Origin: Nageia nagi
Taxonomy: Eukaryota > Pinophyta
Assembly (NCBI GenBank): GCA_050084985.1
Contig: JBITNC010000001.1
Coordinates: 144,460,001 to 144,524,000, forward strand
DNA: 64,000 bases
Reading direction: 5' to 3'
The notes under the pieces were generated by a model. It searched no databases. It was not told where the DNA came from and saw nothing but the letters and a program-made list of their open reading frames with translations. Made by a program: the position numbers and the translations under genes. Positions 10,480 to 25,545 of the stretch are shown here, one piece after another. The first letter of the stretch is position 1. Every line of letters begins with the position of its first letter.

Positions 10480-11388
10480 TGCTGATATGTCTATTTTAGA
10501 TCCCTCTTTTGTTATGCATAATCTACCACTAAAGGAAGGAGCCAAACCAATTAAACAAAAACTAAGAAAGATGCATCCTTCTAATGCATTGTTAGTTAAG
10601 AAAGAAATAGAGAAATATTTGAATGTTGGATTTGTTAAACTAGTTGATTATTTATAATTAATGGCTAACATTGTTCTTGTTACAAAACCTACTAGAGAAA
10701 TAAGGGTTTGTACTGATTTTCATGATATCAATAATGTTTATCCAAAAGATGATTTTTCATTTCCTAATATTGATATGATTGTGGATAGTATTGTTGGTCA
10801 TAATACTTTATCTTTTATGGATGGATTTTTGAGATATAACCAAATATTAATCAATATAATTGATCAACATAAGACTACTTTCACTACACTTTGGAGAAAT
10901 TTTTGCTTGAAGTTATACCTTTTGGATTGAAAAATATAGGTGCTACCTACTAAAGGGTTATGGTTTCAATGTTCCATGAGCACATTCATGTATCAATAGA
11001 GGTACATCTTGATGACATCTTGTTCAAATCAAAGCAAGGCCAAGACCATTTAGAGCTCATTGAAGAGGTATTTCAAATCCTAAAAAGGTATAAGCTTAGG
11101 ATCAAACCTCAAAAGTGTGCTTTTGGTGTTACCTTAGAAAAATTGCTTGGGTTCATGGTCTCAAAAAGGGGTATTGATGTAGATCCTAAGAAAGTAAAAG
11201 CTATAATAAGTATGCCAATTCCAAGGAACCTCAAGAAACTAAGGATTCTTCAAGAAAAGATAAATTCGGTAAGAAGATTCATTTCTCAACTTGGAGATAA
11301 ATGTAGGCCTTTTACTCATTTATTGAAAAATTATGTCAAGTTTGTATGGGATAAAAAATGTCAAAAAGAATTTGAGCATATAAAATAA
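10480..11388 (+). pseudogene. Reverse transcriptase (element B)
   Basis: Starts about WSYADMSILDP near 10480, reads through HNLPLKEGAKPIKQKLRKM to a TAA near 10657, then 10661-10930 with TREIRVCTDFHDINNVYPKD and SFMDGFLRYNQI (RT blocks with the first catalytic Asp region), then 10960-11388 with HLDDILFKSK (the (Y/F)xDD catalytic block, here HLDD) and KPQKCAFGV plus GFMVSKRGIDVDPKKVKAI. Stops and frameshifts break it into three pieces. Ty3/gypsy RT (family knowledge). Confidence 0.85.
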
Positions 11389-11927
11389 TACTTGTTAAAT
11401 CCTCTTATCTTAGTGCTTATGGATTTTTCCAAGCCAACATATATTTATATATCAGCTACTTTGTATGCCTTGGGGGTAATGTTGTATCAGAAAGATGATG
11501 AAAATAAAAAAAAGGGAAATATACTATGTTAGCAAAACTCTTATTAATACACACCCATGGAAAAACTTTGCCTTGGTATCATTTTTTTCATACAAAAATT
11601 GAGACATTATCTTTTATATTGCACTACATATGTTGTTGGCCCAATTAACCCTTTGAAATATCTTATAGCAAAATAGCATTTATCAAGAAGAGTAGCTAAG
11701 TGGTTGATGTTATTACAATAATTTGATATCAATGTGGTAAAGCAAAAATCCATGAAAGGTTAGGTAATTATAAACTTGATATCAAACTTCCATCATAATG
11801 ATGGTACAATGGTACATAAAGAGTCCCTATTGAGTATGATGAGGATTCATGCAACCAATGATGTGCAACACTGATGGCAGGCTACCAATAGCATGATATT
11901 GAAGAAAAAATAATTTTATATGCATTT

Positions 11928-12480
11928 GTGTTCCACATGGAGGATGAACCTATAGCTTGGACCCTATATTTTGATGGATCTAAGTGTTCTTACAAAGCAG
12001 GGAAAGGTATTATTTTAGTGTCACCTACCAATAAGTTAATTCCTATGGCTTATAAACTTAGATTTGAGTGCACCAATAACATGGCAAAGTGTGAAGCTCT
12101 GATTTTAGGATTAAAAGTAGCTATAACCATGAATATAAAATATTTAGAAAAATATGGTGATTCATAGCTTATGGTAAATCAATTTAATGATACATACAAT
12201 ACAAAGGATGAAAAGTTAAATCCATATAAGATAGTAGTTGTTAAGTTGCTTAATGAGTTTAATAGATATACTATTTAGAATATTCTTAGAACTAATAATA
12301 GATATGTATATGCAATGGAAAGTGAATCTTCATTGGCACCAATTGAGATAGAGGATGAAGAAACCATTCTCAATATTAGAAAACTTGGTACACCTTCTCA
12401 CCTTGATCACATAGAGCAAATCCATGTATTTCATCTTGATTTAGAATATGATTCAAAATAATGGTATGTTCATATTTATA
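11928..12480 (+). pseudogene. RNase H domain (element B)
   Basis: WTLYFDGSKCSYKAGKGIIL is the first active-site block (D in YFDGS). It is followed by TNNMAKCEALILGLKVAI, the second block (E in the NNxAxxEAL motif). A stop precedes LMVNQFNDTYNTKDEKL, the third block, with the catalytic Asp position changed to Asn. The frame decays after about 12480. Confidence 0.8.
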
Positions 12481-12500
12481 ATTATTTGAAAATCCAAATG

Positions 12501-13080
12501 ATTCCTTCAAGCTATTATATAAATTAAATAATTAGATCATTGATGGTTGCAATATAAAAAGGATCGAGCTTATGTATCCAATTTTCATGGTCAAGGAAAA
12601 GATTCTCAAAATGGATAAGAAAAGGTAAAGGAAAAATAATAAGATCAAGAGTGAAAGGGAAAACTAGATGAAAATAATGAATCAAATAATAATAAGTCCT
12701 GACAAGAGCAAGGGCATGGCCAAACACCATGTCACCATGAATCCAAGTGTTAAAAGAATATAAAAGACTCAAATGAGTGTTCCAAGGAGCATGAATGAAA
12801 TGATACATCATAGCAAAGAAACTATTCAAATAATTCAAACACTACAATAAAATTTATTGTTAAAATATTTGACAATACAACCTTAAGGCTAGTTCAAATA
12901 AGCTTACATTGTATGAGAATATACTTAAGGAATAGACATATTATCATTATTGATAAGTTACAACTCAATATGTTTTATCCTAACAAATAAAGTATTAGAA
13001 GATTTTGGTAAATGATTAGTCACCTATTAGAAAATTATTCTAATGGTAGATCCATAAACAATACCTAATTACTAATGACT
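12501..13080. other. Intergenic AT-rich sequence
   Basis: No recognisable coding or repeat signal; the minus-strand frame at 12838-12524 has no family motif and I treat it as chance. Confidence 0.4.
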
Positions 13081-13083
13081 AAC

Positions 13084-13405
13084 CATGTATAACCCTAACC
13101 CTAACTTCTAATGGCCCTAACCCTAACCACTACTAACCCTAACTCTAACTATTAACCCTAATTGCTACTAAACTTAACCCTAACTACTAATTAACCCCAA
13201 CCCTAACTACTAACCCTAAACTGAACCATTACTAACCCTAACCCTAATTACTAACTACATCTAACCCTAACACTAACCCTAACCCTAACCACTAACCGTA
13301 ACCCTAACCACTAACTGTAACCCTAACTACTAACCGTAACCCTAACCATAACCGTAACCCTAACCACTAACCCTAACTACTAACACTAACACTAACCTTA
13401 ACCAT
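13084..13405. repeat. Telomere-like interstitial array (CCCTAA/CTAACC-rich)
   Basis: Dense runs of AACCCTAACCC mixed with ACTAACCCTAA, AACCGTAACCC and CACTAACC units. The period is mostly 6, not the 7 of the common plant telomere unit CCCTAAA, with frequent ACT insertions. A few more units lie at about 13705-13760. The array is degenerate and flanked by AT-rich DNA, so it is interstitial. Confidence 0.85.
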
Positions 13406-13439
13406 ATAATTTAATAAAATTAACACTAACCCAATATAA

Positions 13440-13610
13440 TTAATACCTTAATTTTAATATAATTTTATAAAAAAATTAAGTTTATAAAAATTTAAATCTG
13501 TAAAAAAAGTTAAGTTTATAAAATTTTAGTTTTATAAAGATTTAAGTTTATAAAAATTTCAATTTATAAAAAATTGAAGTTTATAAATGTTTGAACTCAA
13601 CCATGCTAGT
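13440..13610. repeat. Short AT-rich tandem repeat (AAGTTTATAAAAATTT-like)
   Basis: Repeated TTAAGTTTATAAAA / TTTATAAAAATTT units of roughly 20-25 bases follow the telomere-like array. Degenerate. Confidence 0.6.
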
Positions 13611-16600
13611 CTATGATGGGTTGGGTACCCTCTCACTTGCATTGACGAGTAGTTGATGAACTATAGTAAATGTTTTAACTCAACCATGCTAGTTGATTAA
13701 CTATAGAAGTTTTAACCTTAACCCTAACTACTAACCCAAAACCTAACTACTAACCCTAATAATTATTATTTAGCATTAATTTTTTATTTTTTTATTTTTT
13801 CAAAATAATCATTTTTTGAATGCAAGTTCTAACACAAAAAAGGACATAAATTTGCATCCCTTTTTATGTCGAAATACACTAGCAATTCAAAAATTAAAAA
13901 AGGGGGTTTCCTATCACTTTCCTTAGAACCATTTCTAGGTCAAAGGGGGTTGAAAATTGATTTTAAAATGGGAGAGGACCAAGTAAGTGGCCTTATAGCT
14001 CATTTCACTTGAATCTAACTCAATTTATAGCTCATTTCACTTGATTCTAACCTATGTTTTTTATTTGTTTGCATGTTTACTCATAGGGTTTTGCATATTG
14101 TGGTAGGACAAAGGGTTTATAGCAATTTCATCTTCATTATTCTAAATTTTCACAAGGTAAGTACATTTTTACTTGCATGTTTCAATTTCCAATGAATTTA
14201 CATTACAAATGCTAGGGTTTTTTGATTTTATATGGTTTTTAAGTGCTTACTAGAAAAAATTGGGACATAGATATGAAATTATCAATAATGCACCATAAAA
14301 TCATGAATTAAATCCATTCCTTCTCAACAATGCACCATAAGATTGAAAATGCACAAAGAAATTAAGATATACCTATGAAATTCTTAACAATGCACCATAA
14401 AATTAAATGTTGACAAAAATTGGGACATACCTATGAAATTCTCAACTCTGGAAGTCTTCTTTTTTCTCCAAAAACTTGCTTCTTTTGCTCATAATTTCTC
14501 AAACCTTTCTTAATATACTAAATTATATACATCATAATTTAGTAAATTTGGCATTAACTTGATAATTTCTCAAGCCTTTCCCATGCATTCCTATCAAATT
14601 ATAATTCATTCTTAAATTGGAGTAAATTTAATTATTAATTATTTTTTATATAAAATCATTATAGCTTTTTTCTATAATTTAAAATATTTATCAAAGTGTA
14701 CCAACAACTTAATAATGATTACTTTATAATATTTTATATTTACATTAATAGTCTTACTTGACTTGGTTAAAGATTAATATAGAATCACTAATATTTTTAA
14801 TATTCCAAAGTTTTTATTTGACCAATTTGGCATATAATTTTAAGATGAGGTTATAAATAACCTTTTTAGGTCTAACCTTAGCATATTTATATATGACCAT
14901 GCAAAAATTTTGTTGCATGAATGCCTTACAATTTATATTTAAAATAATCTTTCTAAGTTGAATTATTTGAGGGCTCCCAAGGTTATTGACATTGACATCA
15001 ATTATCTCTTTAATAAGCATGTAAGAATCATCATCCATTTATAAGATGATTGATAAATAATTTAAATCATCTTTTTCAACCTCAACATCATTTTGTTCTC
15101 CAAAATAGGCTTCAATATTTAGGATAAAGGGATAAGGTGTGTGATTGATGTGGAGACAAGTATACTGTAGACCCACAATAATGCATATAATTGTTAATGG
15201 GGTTTAATTAATGCATTATTGGTCTACTTTGTTTTATTGTTGCATATATCTAAAATATGGAAATAATGAATTATAGAAGTATATTTGTTCTTAATTAGAT
15301 CACATGTTCATTCCGTTAAGAGCAACATACATAAAAGATGAGCATACATTCATTCAGTTGCATGTCGTTGGTGGCCTAAAAGGGGTATGCCACTAGTAGC
15401 CTAAAATAAGCAATATAACAAATGCAATCAAGAATGTAGCAATGAGCAAACAAAAGAATCATCAGATAACAAACATGAGATATAACTTATGAATAATGTT
15501 TGTGCATAACAAAGTGATGTAACATGTGCTAGAATCTCTCTATAGTCCTCCTCATATTCATTTTCCTGTAAAGTTTAAGGTCATCATTTGATGCCTTTAT
15601 ATATGATACATTTCTACATGAATTTGATCTTTTTGACCCCTTGTACATGCCACAAGGGTCCATTACATAAATTACATAGCTTTAGGTATTTTTAACCCCA
15701 TTTTACATAATACATCATTGAGGCTCTAATAATGAATTATTTAATAAATAATAATTTATTTTTAGGCTTCTACATATATATTCACTCCAATATGATGAAC
15801 AATTAATAACATATTTTTCCAATTGGCTAATAAGATTCGGTTGCATACATAAGGCACATGTCTTGGCTACACATCTTTTAATAAGTCCCATTGAATTTTT
15901 GAGATGTGTGGCTTCAAATGGAGAATATCTAAGAAAACAAAAGTAACTTGTGTAAGGACCCACTTAATTTTCCTTACATAGAAAATGGGTAAAACATTAA
16001 TAAAAAGTGAATAAAATGCACAAGAAGAGATTCTTAATAGAAATCAAATAGATTTAGTTGATATGGCACTTTTTAAATTTTGGAGTTTAGTTTATTGATA
16101 TAAGATATTGTTAGATCACTTCTTACAATGGATTATAATTGTTATTTTGTAAGTTATATGATAATTTTATTTTTTTCAAAAAATATTATATGAGAGAAAA
16201 ATATAATTTAATATTAAAGTGAGTGAATAAGTATATAGATAAAAATATAGGTCATATGGGTTGGAAAATAAGAAAATTTCATCTTTCAAAAAATTTAAAC
16301 ATGAGATCAAGAGGGTCTTATTAATCATTAATTATGAGATTTTATGGCAATAATTTGTAATAGAGTGCTTCTACTCATCATTCTTAACCAATGCAGTAAC
16401 ATCAAGCTCCCATCCATGAATGAGAGCCAAACCATTTCGGTAATCTAAGTACCCTCTTTCCTCTTCTAAATCAACATTTCTAGTTAGACAAATGACTAAG
16501 GACTTAGAATAAAGAGTTTCATAACTAGTCTAAAGGTCATTAAGGATATTCAACAAAGGGCATTGTTAATGTGAGGATGGAGGATGCCTAGTAGGGTTTG

Positions 16601-17375
16601 AGTGATAATGCTAAAAATATCAAGAAATATCTCTAGGTAAAAAGTGTTAATGTGGAACTCTACTAACCATGCATGTAGTATTCTTGTAATGATCTATTAG
16701 TATCTATGAATGATTCCTACTTGGAATAGGTGTTAAAGGTCAACATAAAGATGGGAGAGTTTAATAGCATACTCTAAAAGAATTTTCTTTCACATAAACA
16801 AGTGAGTATGTAGTAGTTGAAAATGAATCTTAGGTAAACATAAAGACAAATATACACTCACTATTTTTATAATTTCCCCACATATTTAAACTTAGATGTA
16901 GAGTGTTGAACTTTGATCAATAACATCTTGTATCTAGGGAGCTCAGTAGCATCATATTTGATTGAAATGTATAGATTTTCTCTTAAGTTTTGAAATCATT
17001 ATCTTAAACTAGGAAAGTATACCTAAATAATAAAATTATAATATTTCAAATATGCAATCATTATCCTAAACTAGGAAAGCAACACTCCTTATACAAAAAC
17101 TTTCAAATATGCTCCATAGTCATAATTTCCACTCATGTATACTAGTATGGAAAAGTTCTTGTATTCCTAGATATTTTGGAGTCCTTGATCAACTTAATTA
17201 TCAATTATCATGAATGGAAATTTTATTGTATTCCTAAAATTTATTTCTTTTGCATGCATATTAAGTATTTCATTCCTTATTGTGGATATATTTTGACAAT
17301 TTATAAGTAGAATATAAATTAGATAGTGATTTTTTTATTCTATAATATTAACATCAATAAACTTTTGTTTACTTT
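13611..17375. other. Non-coding stretch with local repeats
   Basis: No gene found. Notable small items: CTCAACCATGCTAGT repeated near 13608 and 13678; an ACAATGCACCATAA motif repeated near 14285, 14328 and 14389; TATAGCTCATTTCACTTGA repeated near 13995 and 14025. Frames of 60-80 codons here lack family motifs. Confidence 0.4.
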
Positions 17376-17379
17376 CTTC

Positions 17380-17770
17380 TAGTGATCATCATTGACCATA
17401 TATGGGGCACCAAAAGAAGGGTGAAAAACACCAAGATAAGAGAAAGAAATCAAAAGAAAAGGGTATGGATAAAGAGCAAGATGAAATTACAAAAACTAAA
17501 AAAACACTTGTAAGTATCCATATGTATTTTGTAATATCAACATAGGATCCAATAATACTATATATATTTCATTAAGTAGGACATGTAATCACTTATTTAT
17601 TTAATTTTTTGAACAAACAAAGAGGTTAAAGGGGGTTGTAGAAATGGTTAAATGTATGTTTAGCCATGATGAATTGATGATAATGTTTGGAGTGAGGAGG
17701 CTAGAGGAGTAGGAGTTATTACCACACCGCAGAGATAGGGCATCACTCCTTCAGGTAATTCTTTATAATT
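17380..17770 (+). other. Exon-like unit, copy 1 (paired with 21775-22140)
   Basis: Contains ATGGGGCACCAAAAG then a Lys-rich reading ending at a good 5' splice consensus (TTGTAAGTATCCATATG near 17508), an AT-rich intron-like piece, then a second coding-like block (AGGTTAAAGGG to CTCCTTCAG|GTAATT near 17755). Unit 21775-22140 shares ATCATCAT, the AGAGAAAGAAA-type run, GTAAGTATC(C/A)ATATG and ATTTCATAA(A/G)G. Possibly remnants of a DNA transposon gene; family not recognised. Confidence 0.3.
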
Positions 17771-18019
17771 AGTTAATTTATTAATAAGTAATGAAAATTA
17801 TTTTAATTTAAATTTTAAAGCATATTGTGATGTGATCTATGAAATGTATGTATATGTAGAGTTGGTAAGAAGAATATTCTATCAAAAGCTTTATTAGATT
17901 TTGGACTAAAAAGGCTAATCAGATTTGTATAGATGATGACATGATTATCATGGTTTTTTAAGAGGCACTTCAACCAAAGTATGTAGTAAAATGTTTTGAT
18001 TATCACAAGTTATCTCTTG

Positions 18020-18660
18020 ATGCATTTCTACAAGCATTTTTGGAAAAAAGAGCATTCAATATCAGATATGAATATTGGAAATCAAAATCAAAGAAAAAAA
18101 GGGATAAATCACCCTCACAACCTCAACATCGAAATAAAAAGGAACAATCCCAAGAAGCGTAAATAGTAGCCAAAGTGGAATAGGTACAAAAACCTATAGT
18201 AGCATCAACTAAAGTTCAAAAAGTTGAAAAATATGAGAAATCAGTCTATATAGATCATCAAAATTTTCCTAAAAGGAAATTCACACCCATCTATGATGAC
18301 AATGATGAGGTCATAAGGGATTTGATCAAATGGAAGTTATTGGTTCTAGTACCTAAGCCTATAACTCAACCATTCTTTGCAGTAGGAGTACCAAAGGAGT
18401 GTAAATCAAATAAATTCTATGATTACCACCAACAACAAGAGCATGTAATAAAATATTGCATGATATTGCTCAACAAGATCCAAGACCTAATTGATCAAAA
18501 GAAGGTAGCTTTTCTAGAAACAAAATAAGATGATCAACCAAAGCCATTAAGAGGTCCTCATGATTAGAAGAATAAGACCATAGGAATATTCAATAACCCA
18601 TTCCAAATTTCTTCAAATCCAATTCATCAAACACAAGCATCAACTTTGTGAGTACTCTTC
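18020..18660 (+). pseudogene. Tat-type gypsy gag C-terminal remnant
   Basis: One frame reads through several stops: FLEKRAFNIRYEYWKSKSKK, then KRKFTPIYDDNDEVIRDLIK and, in the open part 18322-18528, FYDYHQQQEHVIKYCMILLN then KIQDLIDQKKV. This is the plant gypsy gag pattern (linker block, zinc knuckle C-x-x-H...GH...C, then L-x-x-x-I-Q-D-L-I-D). The first Cys is Phe/Tyr and the Gly of GH is Glu, so the knuckle is dead. No protease or RT follows. It is a separate copy from element B. Confidence 0.75.
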
Positions 18661-19600
18661 CTTCACCTCAACAGAAAGGCACATATTTTTGTTATTTCTC
18701 TTATCATTTATAGTTTTTTTTACATATATGCAGTAGTATAGGTATCTTTGTTTTGGTTTTGTGGTCAAATTATTCTTAGATCCCCATGTCCATGCTAGGA
18801 TGCAATTCACCTATCCTTCATCTTCACTACATAGGTGGCATACTTAAATGATAGGATTCATACCCCTATATCCTTCTATAGCTTCATGCGGGTGTTGATA
18901 TCAGTACACGCTAGTCTTCCTAACAAATCTTAGGAAGCTAATATTACATTCATGTTTTCCATCTCTTCCTAGAGGTCATAGCCTATGCTTTATCTATTTT
19001 TATCATCATCTATTAAGATAAAATTGACCTAGTTCAATTTAACATCTTTTTCTCTCAGTTCCATCCATCAAATCCTTAACATGTTATCATCATATTTAAA
19101 ATTTCCTAAAGGATTAATCTGATGTTGGAGAGATTATACCCAACTTTGTTTCCTATCTATTAACTAGCAATTGTGTTGGTATTCTTGCCACATTTCCTAC
19201 ATAGTCAAAACATTCTTGTCTCCCACCATTATTCTTAATTGCTTGAACATGTTTTCACTTCGAGGTTCATCCTCATATGTATTTTGGACCATTAGGATAA
19301 TTTTTTCCTTCACCTTCCTTTCATAACAACTATGATGAAACTTCCTTTTCTTATGCCCAAACAATAAAATTTTATGCTCTCATGTTACCCTAATCTCAAA
19401 AGTCACAACATATCCCTTAATTCCTTAACATGCTAGCACCTATGCTAGGTTCAATTCACCTTTTTTATGTATATCCAATACCCTTAATGCGATGGCTATT
19501 TAATAATTACATAACTTTGTTACCCATTAACTATACATGTATCTTATACTTAGCAAAATTTAAAACAAATATAAACACTTAAACATTCACACCATAGTCA
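18661..19600. other. No gene seen
   Basis: AT-rich, no motif-bearing frame on either strand and no clear repeat. Confidence 0.35.
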
Positions 19601-19603
19601 TTT

Positions 19604-21435
<1,832 letters not shown>

Positions 21436-21444
21436 TTGAGGATG

Positions 21445-21630
21445 TCCAAATCATACTCGTTATGTGCATATCCTGTTATCTCTTATGTTTGTGGCTATGA
21501 TTTGTATCATACAAAAAAGCATGTACCCTTTTTTCAACTTCAATCTAACTACATCCACTTATCTTCTAAATTACTCTATCTTAAATCAATATCATTACTC
21601 TTTGAACATCATTCCAATTGGCAAAAGTTA
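21445..21630 (-). pseudogene. PPR protein E/E+ motif fragment
   Basis: Minus strand reads NWNDVQRVMILI-stop-DRVI then ISGCS-stop-IEVEKRVHAF and a DTNHSHKHKR-like end. This is the E/E+ segment of plant PLS-class PPR proteins (W-x-DV-x-x-(V/M)R...GCSWIEV-x-x-x-V-(H/Y)-x-F...SHP). Trp of CSWIEV is a stop (TGG to TAG). It is also alike at DNA level to 25970-26120. The flanking 21640-21715 resembles 25575-25640. Confidence 0.65.
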
Positions 21631-21774
21631 CAGAGTTTGGATTTACACTTGACAATTACATCTACTTAAAAGCATGAAGATCCTTTTCATAAATTCCATT
21701 ATGTGCATATACTATGATCACGCTCAAATCAGGTTGTATAGGCATACTCACATATATTCATTATTTTCTCTTTA

Positions 21775-23495
21775 GTAACCATCATCATGGAGAACAAATA
21801 CAACAACATTGGAGGGGGTCCAGAAAGGGAAAGAAAAGATGAAAAGATGATGACGTGTAGGCCAAGTGGGTAAGTATCAATATGTTTAAATTATTAATGT
21901 AGTTTCAATGTACTTTATTTGATGATATTCATTTCATAAGGAAAATAACATTTTTTAACTTTTTACATTTATAAGGCTTTACCAAATATTTGGCTAAAGG
22001 CATGAGGTTTTTACCTAATGATGCACGAAAGAAAATAGCATAAACCATCGATGGTTTTTGATGATGATGTTGTTGATGATGACATTAGAACAAGGGGTCT
22101 AGGCACTCCAACTAGTTGGTTTTTTAATTTGAATTGTTAATTTTTAATAAATTATTAAAATAATATTGTACTCTTTATTTTATTAATATCACATTATGAA
22201 TTTATATCTTGGTAAAGGTGACATGATTAGTATTGAAATTGCAATGTAAGTCAATCAACCTCTATGATATATCACATGCAAGGCATCATGAGGAATTGAA
22301 CTTAAAATGAAAAATGATGGTGAAGTACTTATGATGAGGTGGGTAAAAGTTTATGCCCTAAAAAATATACCTCTATATACAGTTTTGCACTCTATTAGTT
22401 TATTAGTATTTGAAATTGTTATTGCTTAGGGCATGTATTTATTGAAGCAATCAGTAATGTCGCTTATAGAGAATTTTAGAAAACATAGTACCTTCCATGG
22501 AGAAAATAAAATGAGTATGGTATGTAAATTTAATTATAGTTTATTACTAATAGTGTTTTGCCTTTAAAAACTTATATTCCAAAAAATGAAAACTAATTTT
22601 TCATTATTATGTATTTGTAGTAAAAAATAGAATACTCATTCACCTTCAAAGTGAGTTTGGTAATAAATGGATTACAAAATTGGTGCTCAAATATATGGGA
22701 GTGAGCCTCATGAGGAAAAGGAATAATTACCAAATAGATATTGCCAAAAGTTCCACCTGAGCAACATTTCATTGCCAAAAGAAATTCCAATCTTAAAAAG
22801 GGTGTATACAAGGATTTTGTGTGGAGAGTACTTGAAAATGAAGAACGCAAAAATAGGAATTCCTCTATTGAATCATCATAAGATAAAACATCCAACTCCT
22901 ACTTCAAATCATCAAACAAATATAAACCACACACAATAGGAAGCATAGGTAAATGCAGGATGAAAGCCCAATTTGTGAGCATATTTACTATTTTTAATAT
23001 ATTAAAATAAAAAGTTAAATATTTATATTTTTTAACAATTAAATATATATTTAACTATTTTTTGTATGTGGAAAGATATAGCCATCCACCAATAGATGCA
23101 GAATTGGAATTCAGTATCTACGATAAGTGGAAAAAGTTGTGAAGATTGTTGGATAATGGAGTAAGTAATTAGTACTATTTTAATTGCCCTAAAGTAGTTC
23201 AATTACGAGTATGCACAAAATTTATAGTTTTTTATTTTTACTAACATTTTAATTTGATTATTTGCAAGCATCTAATCAAGCAATGATATGCGATGGTACT
23301 GGTGTTGATGGTGCCTATGACAATGTTGTTCATGATGGTGTCGACCATGATGATGTTGGTGATGATAATGATGATGGTAAATATCATGATAATAGTAAGG
23401 ATAATGAGGGTCTATTTCCTCATTATGAGGATTGAGGATGTAGAGGAAATGACTCTTGATGCACTTATGATATTTTTTGTATTAAGGAACTTTTT
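21775..23495 (+). other. Exon-like unit, copy 2, with low-complexity tail
   Basis: Begins ATGGAGAACAAATACAAC near 21789, has a GGTAAGTATC 5' splice-like site near 21868, and continues in short coding-like blocks. One block near 22625-22740 reads QSEFGNKWITKLVLKYMG then RKRNNYQIDIAK, which has the feel of a plant DNA-transposon protein but I cannot assign it. 23290-23430 is ATGATG/GATGAT low-complexity DNA that creates a Met/Val-rich frame. Confidence 0.3.
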
Positions 23496-25360
23496 TTAAT
23501 ATTAGAATGTTTTAATATGTTTGAAATTTAGTGTTTTTAATATGTTTAATATGTTTGAGTGTTACTAGGTTACTTGTAAGCCCTTTTCTATCATTTATTA
23601 TTATTTAAATATTTTCTATTCTTTAATGAGGAATTGATAGAATTTCAAAAGTAAAAAAATAAAAATGTTAGAAAAATATGTTTTGTTCTCTTCAAGATCG
23701 AAGTGCTCTCTGCAAGTTCTCCAATATTTACAATGGTGTCAAAATCCAACATCAAATGATCAAGATATCAAGATTTAAAATTTGATATTTTTCAAATAGT
23801 AATTAAAGATTACTATTTATGTTTTGAAATTTCAAAAGGTCTTATTTTAAATACCAAATATTAAATAAATATTCTCATCTCATAAAAATATAAAATGGGT
23901 TCAATCAAATACCATTATGATAAAGATAATGGTAAAATTCATGATTAGAGGCTTCCAAGTGCAATGGAAACGTTGGTAATATTATACAAAGAGTTGATAG
24001 AGTTCATTTCCATAAATATTGAATGAAGCGGTAGGAACTTGGAGTATGGTATGTCATACAGTGGATAGCCCATTACACAAAGTAGTACAGGGTCACATTG
24101 GCAGCTTAATGGTGCATTTCATATGACTTTTGGGCATCATATTGCCAATGCCATGTCACCTACCAACATATGTGAGGTCCATTACCTATTTTGGATGTCG
24201 TGGAGATAAAGGGCACGAGACTTTGGAAGTTAACCACCAGCGAGAAGGGAGTTCGTAGACCCTATTCTGACCACCTTTAGAGTCATCATAGGAATGAGGA
24301 GCCAATAACGTAGAGGTGGGTGGATATCTTATAGGGAATCCATCAAATACCATGTAGAGAAGATCCCCCTCCATGGAATACATCATTGTATAAATGCTAA
24401 ACTATAACAAGGGGAAGCCATGCATTTGAGAGCAAAATAACACAACCACCAGCCAATGAATGAAGAGACTACCAACTTGGGAAAATGTTGTGCAAAGTAT
24501 CTGACACACCAACCAAAAGGGAGATTGGATGGCATAAAAGGGGGATGATTCCCTACATGAAAGGTGATGTGTCAACCTTGGAGAATGAAAATGGTGAAGT
24601 CTTTTAGTGAATTTTCTTCCCAAGTGGGAGAGAGTGTGTAGAGAATGTAAAAATTTCATAAGTTGTAAATTCCATGGACTAATAATTTCCATGAGAGTAG
24701 ATGGAGGCACATTCAAGAATCTATGTAGTGTAAAAATCATGGACGAGATCATAACCATGGGGAAGAAAATAATGGACAAAATCATTTCCATAGAAGAAGA
24801 AAGAAATGGATGATATGATTGCCATGATTCAGAAAAGAAGACCAAGAGTAGTTCTAAATATGTCAACCCATGACAAGAGACAAGGAATTATGCTTTAGGA
24901 ATCTCATTGAAAAGAGAGTCATCTTCCATAAGAGATCCAATAGCAGCATGCAAGGATCATATGATTCAACTTCGATAATAAAAGGATGAAGTAAGAAGAA
25001 TCATTTGAAGGACTTTGTAAAAAAGGTACCTACAAATATGGATTGTTATTTGCTTGATGTAGATCACATCGGTTGAACTAGGGTAAAAATTGTGTCAATC
25101 TTTTTGTGTGATTGATTTAAATTTTTGCAAGCACTAAAATGTATAATGTGTGAAGATTTGAAAGTGAATTTGAAAAATAAGGGTTTATGGATCATTTAAG
25201 TATGTCTTCTTTCATCTTTGGGATCATTGTACCTCCTCCTTTAGCTCTACATTCTATAATTGTACAAGATTCCTGAAAAAATAGTTCAATACCATGACTC
25301 CTTAGTGTTAAAAAATAAGTTTATCATAAATATCTGAACAACATACATAGGTAGTTACAT
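23496..25360. other. No gene seen
   Basis: Frames at 24866-24402 (minus) and 24607-24813 (plus) overlap and carry no family motif. A run of ATGG(A/T)-rich sequence near 24650-24830 gives repeated I-I-S-M-like text. No LTR boundary recognised. Confidence 0.35.
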
Positions 25361-25364
25361 TCAT

Positions 25365-25545
25365 TTAATAATATGATGTCTCTCACAATAATTTCCCTTA
25401 CAATAATCTTGGAGATAAACATGGTTGTAGTATGGTATTCGTTGCATACTCAAAGGTTCTTCATACCTCTACTGACGGTTTAGGGGGATCTTTAACAACC
25501 TAATCATAATTGCCAACTTCTCTCTATGTTGGTAGAGAAGTAATT
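25365..25545 (-). pseudogene. PPR DYW-domain fragment (third copy)
   Basis: Minus strand reads KLLLYQHREKLAIMIRLLKI, then after a frameshift VCNEYHTTTMFISKIIVREI and IVRD. This matches the DYW-domain core (L-C-x-HSEKLA...GL(I/L)-x-T-P...V-C-x-D-(C/Y)H...TKFISKI-x-REI-x-VRD). It lies just downstream of the C-terminus of copy 1, so it is an additional partial duplicate. Confidence 0.65.

Larger units (their letters stand above)
8575..12500 (+). mobile_element. Element B: degenerate Tat-like Ty3/gypsy relic interrupted by element A
   Basis: Directly after the LTR of A comes a plus-strand series in correct gypsy order: gag zinc knuckle, protease, reverse transcriptase, RNase H. No integrase or LTR is visible to the right, and the 5' part is missing or lies beyond A. 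Many stops and frameshifts show it is old. Element A apparently landed in its gag. Confidence 0.8.

Noticed and set aside
13084-13405. A true chromosome end
   Set aside because: Array is short, degenerate and flanked on both sides by kilobases of ordinary sequence.
15715-15963. 82-codon minus-strand frame
   Set aside because: No motif and no conserved neighbour; chance frame.
23293-23499. Met/Val-rich 68-codon frame
   Set aside because: Product of GATGAT/ATGATG low-complexity DNA; would be hydrophobic by composition alone.
24402-24866. 154-codon minus-strand frame
   Set aside because: Long but without family motif, overlaps another open frame, and has a Leu/Ser/His-rich composition typical of antisense AT-rich DNA.
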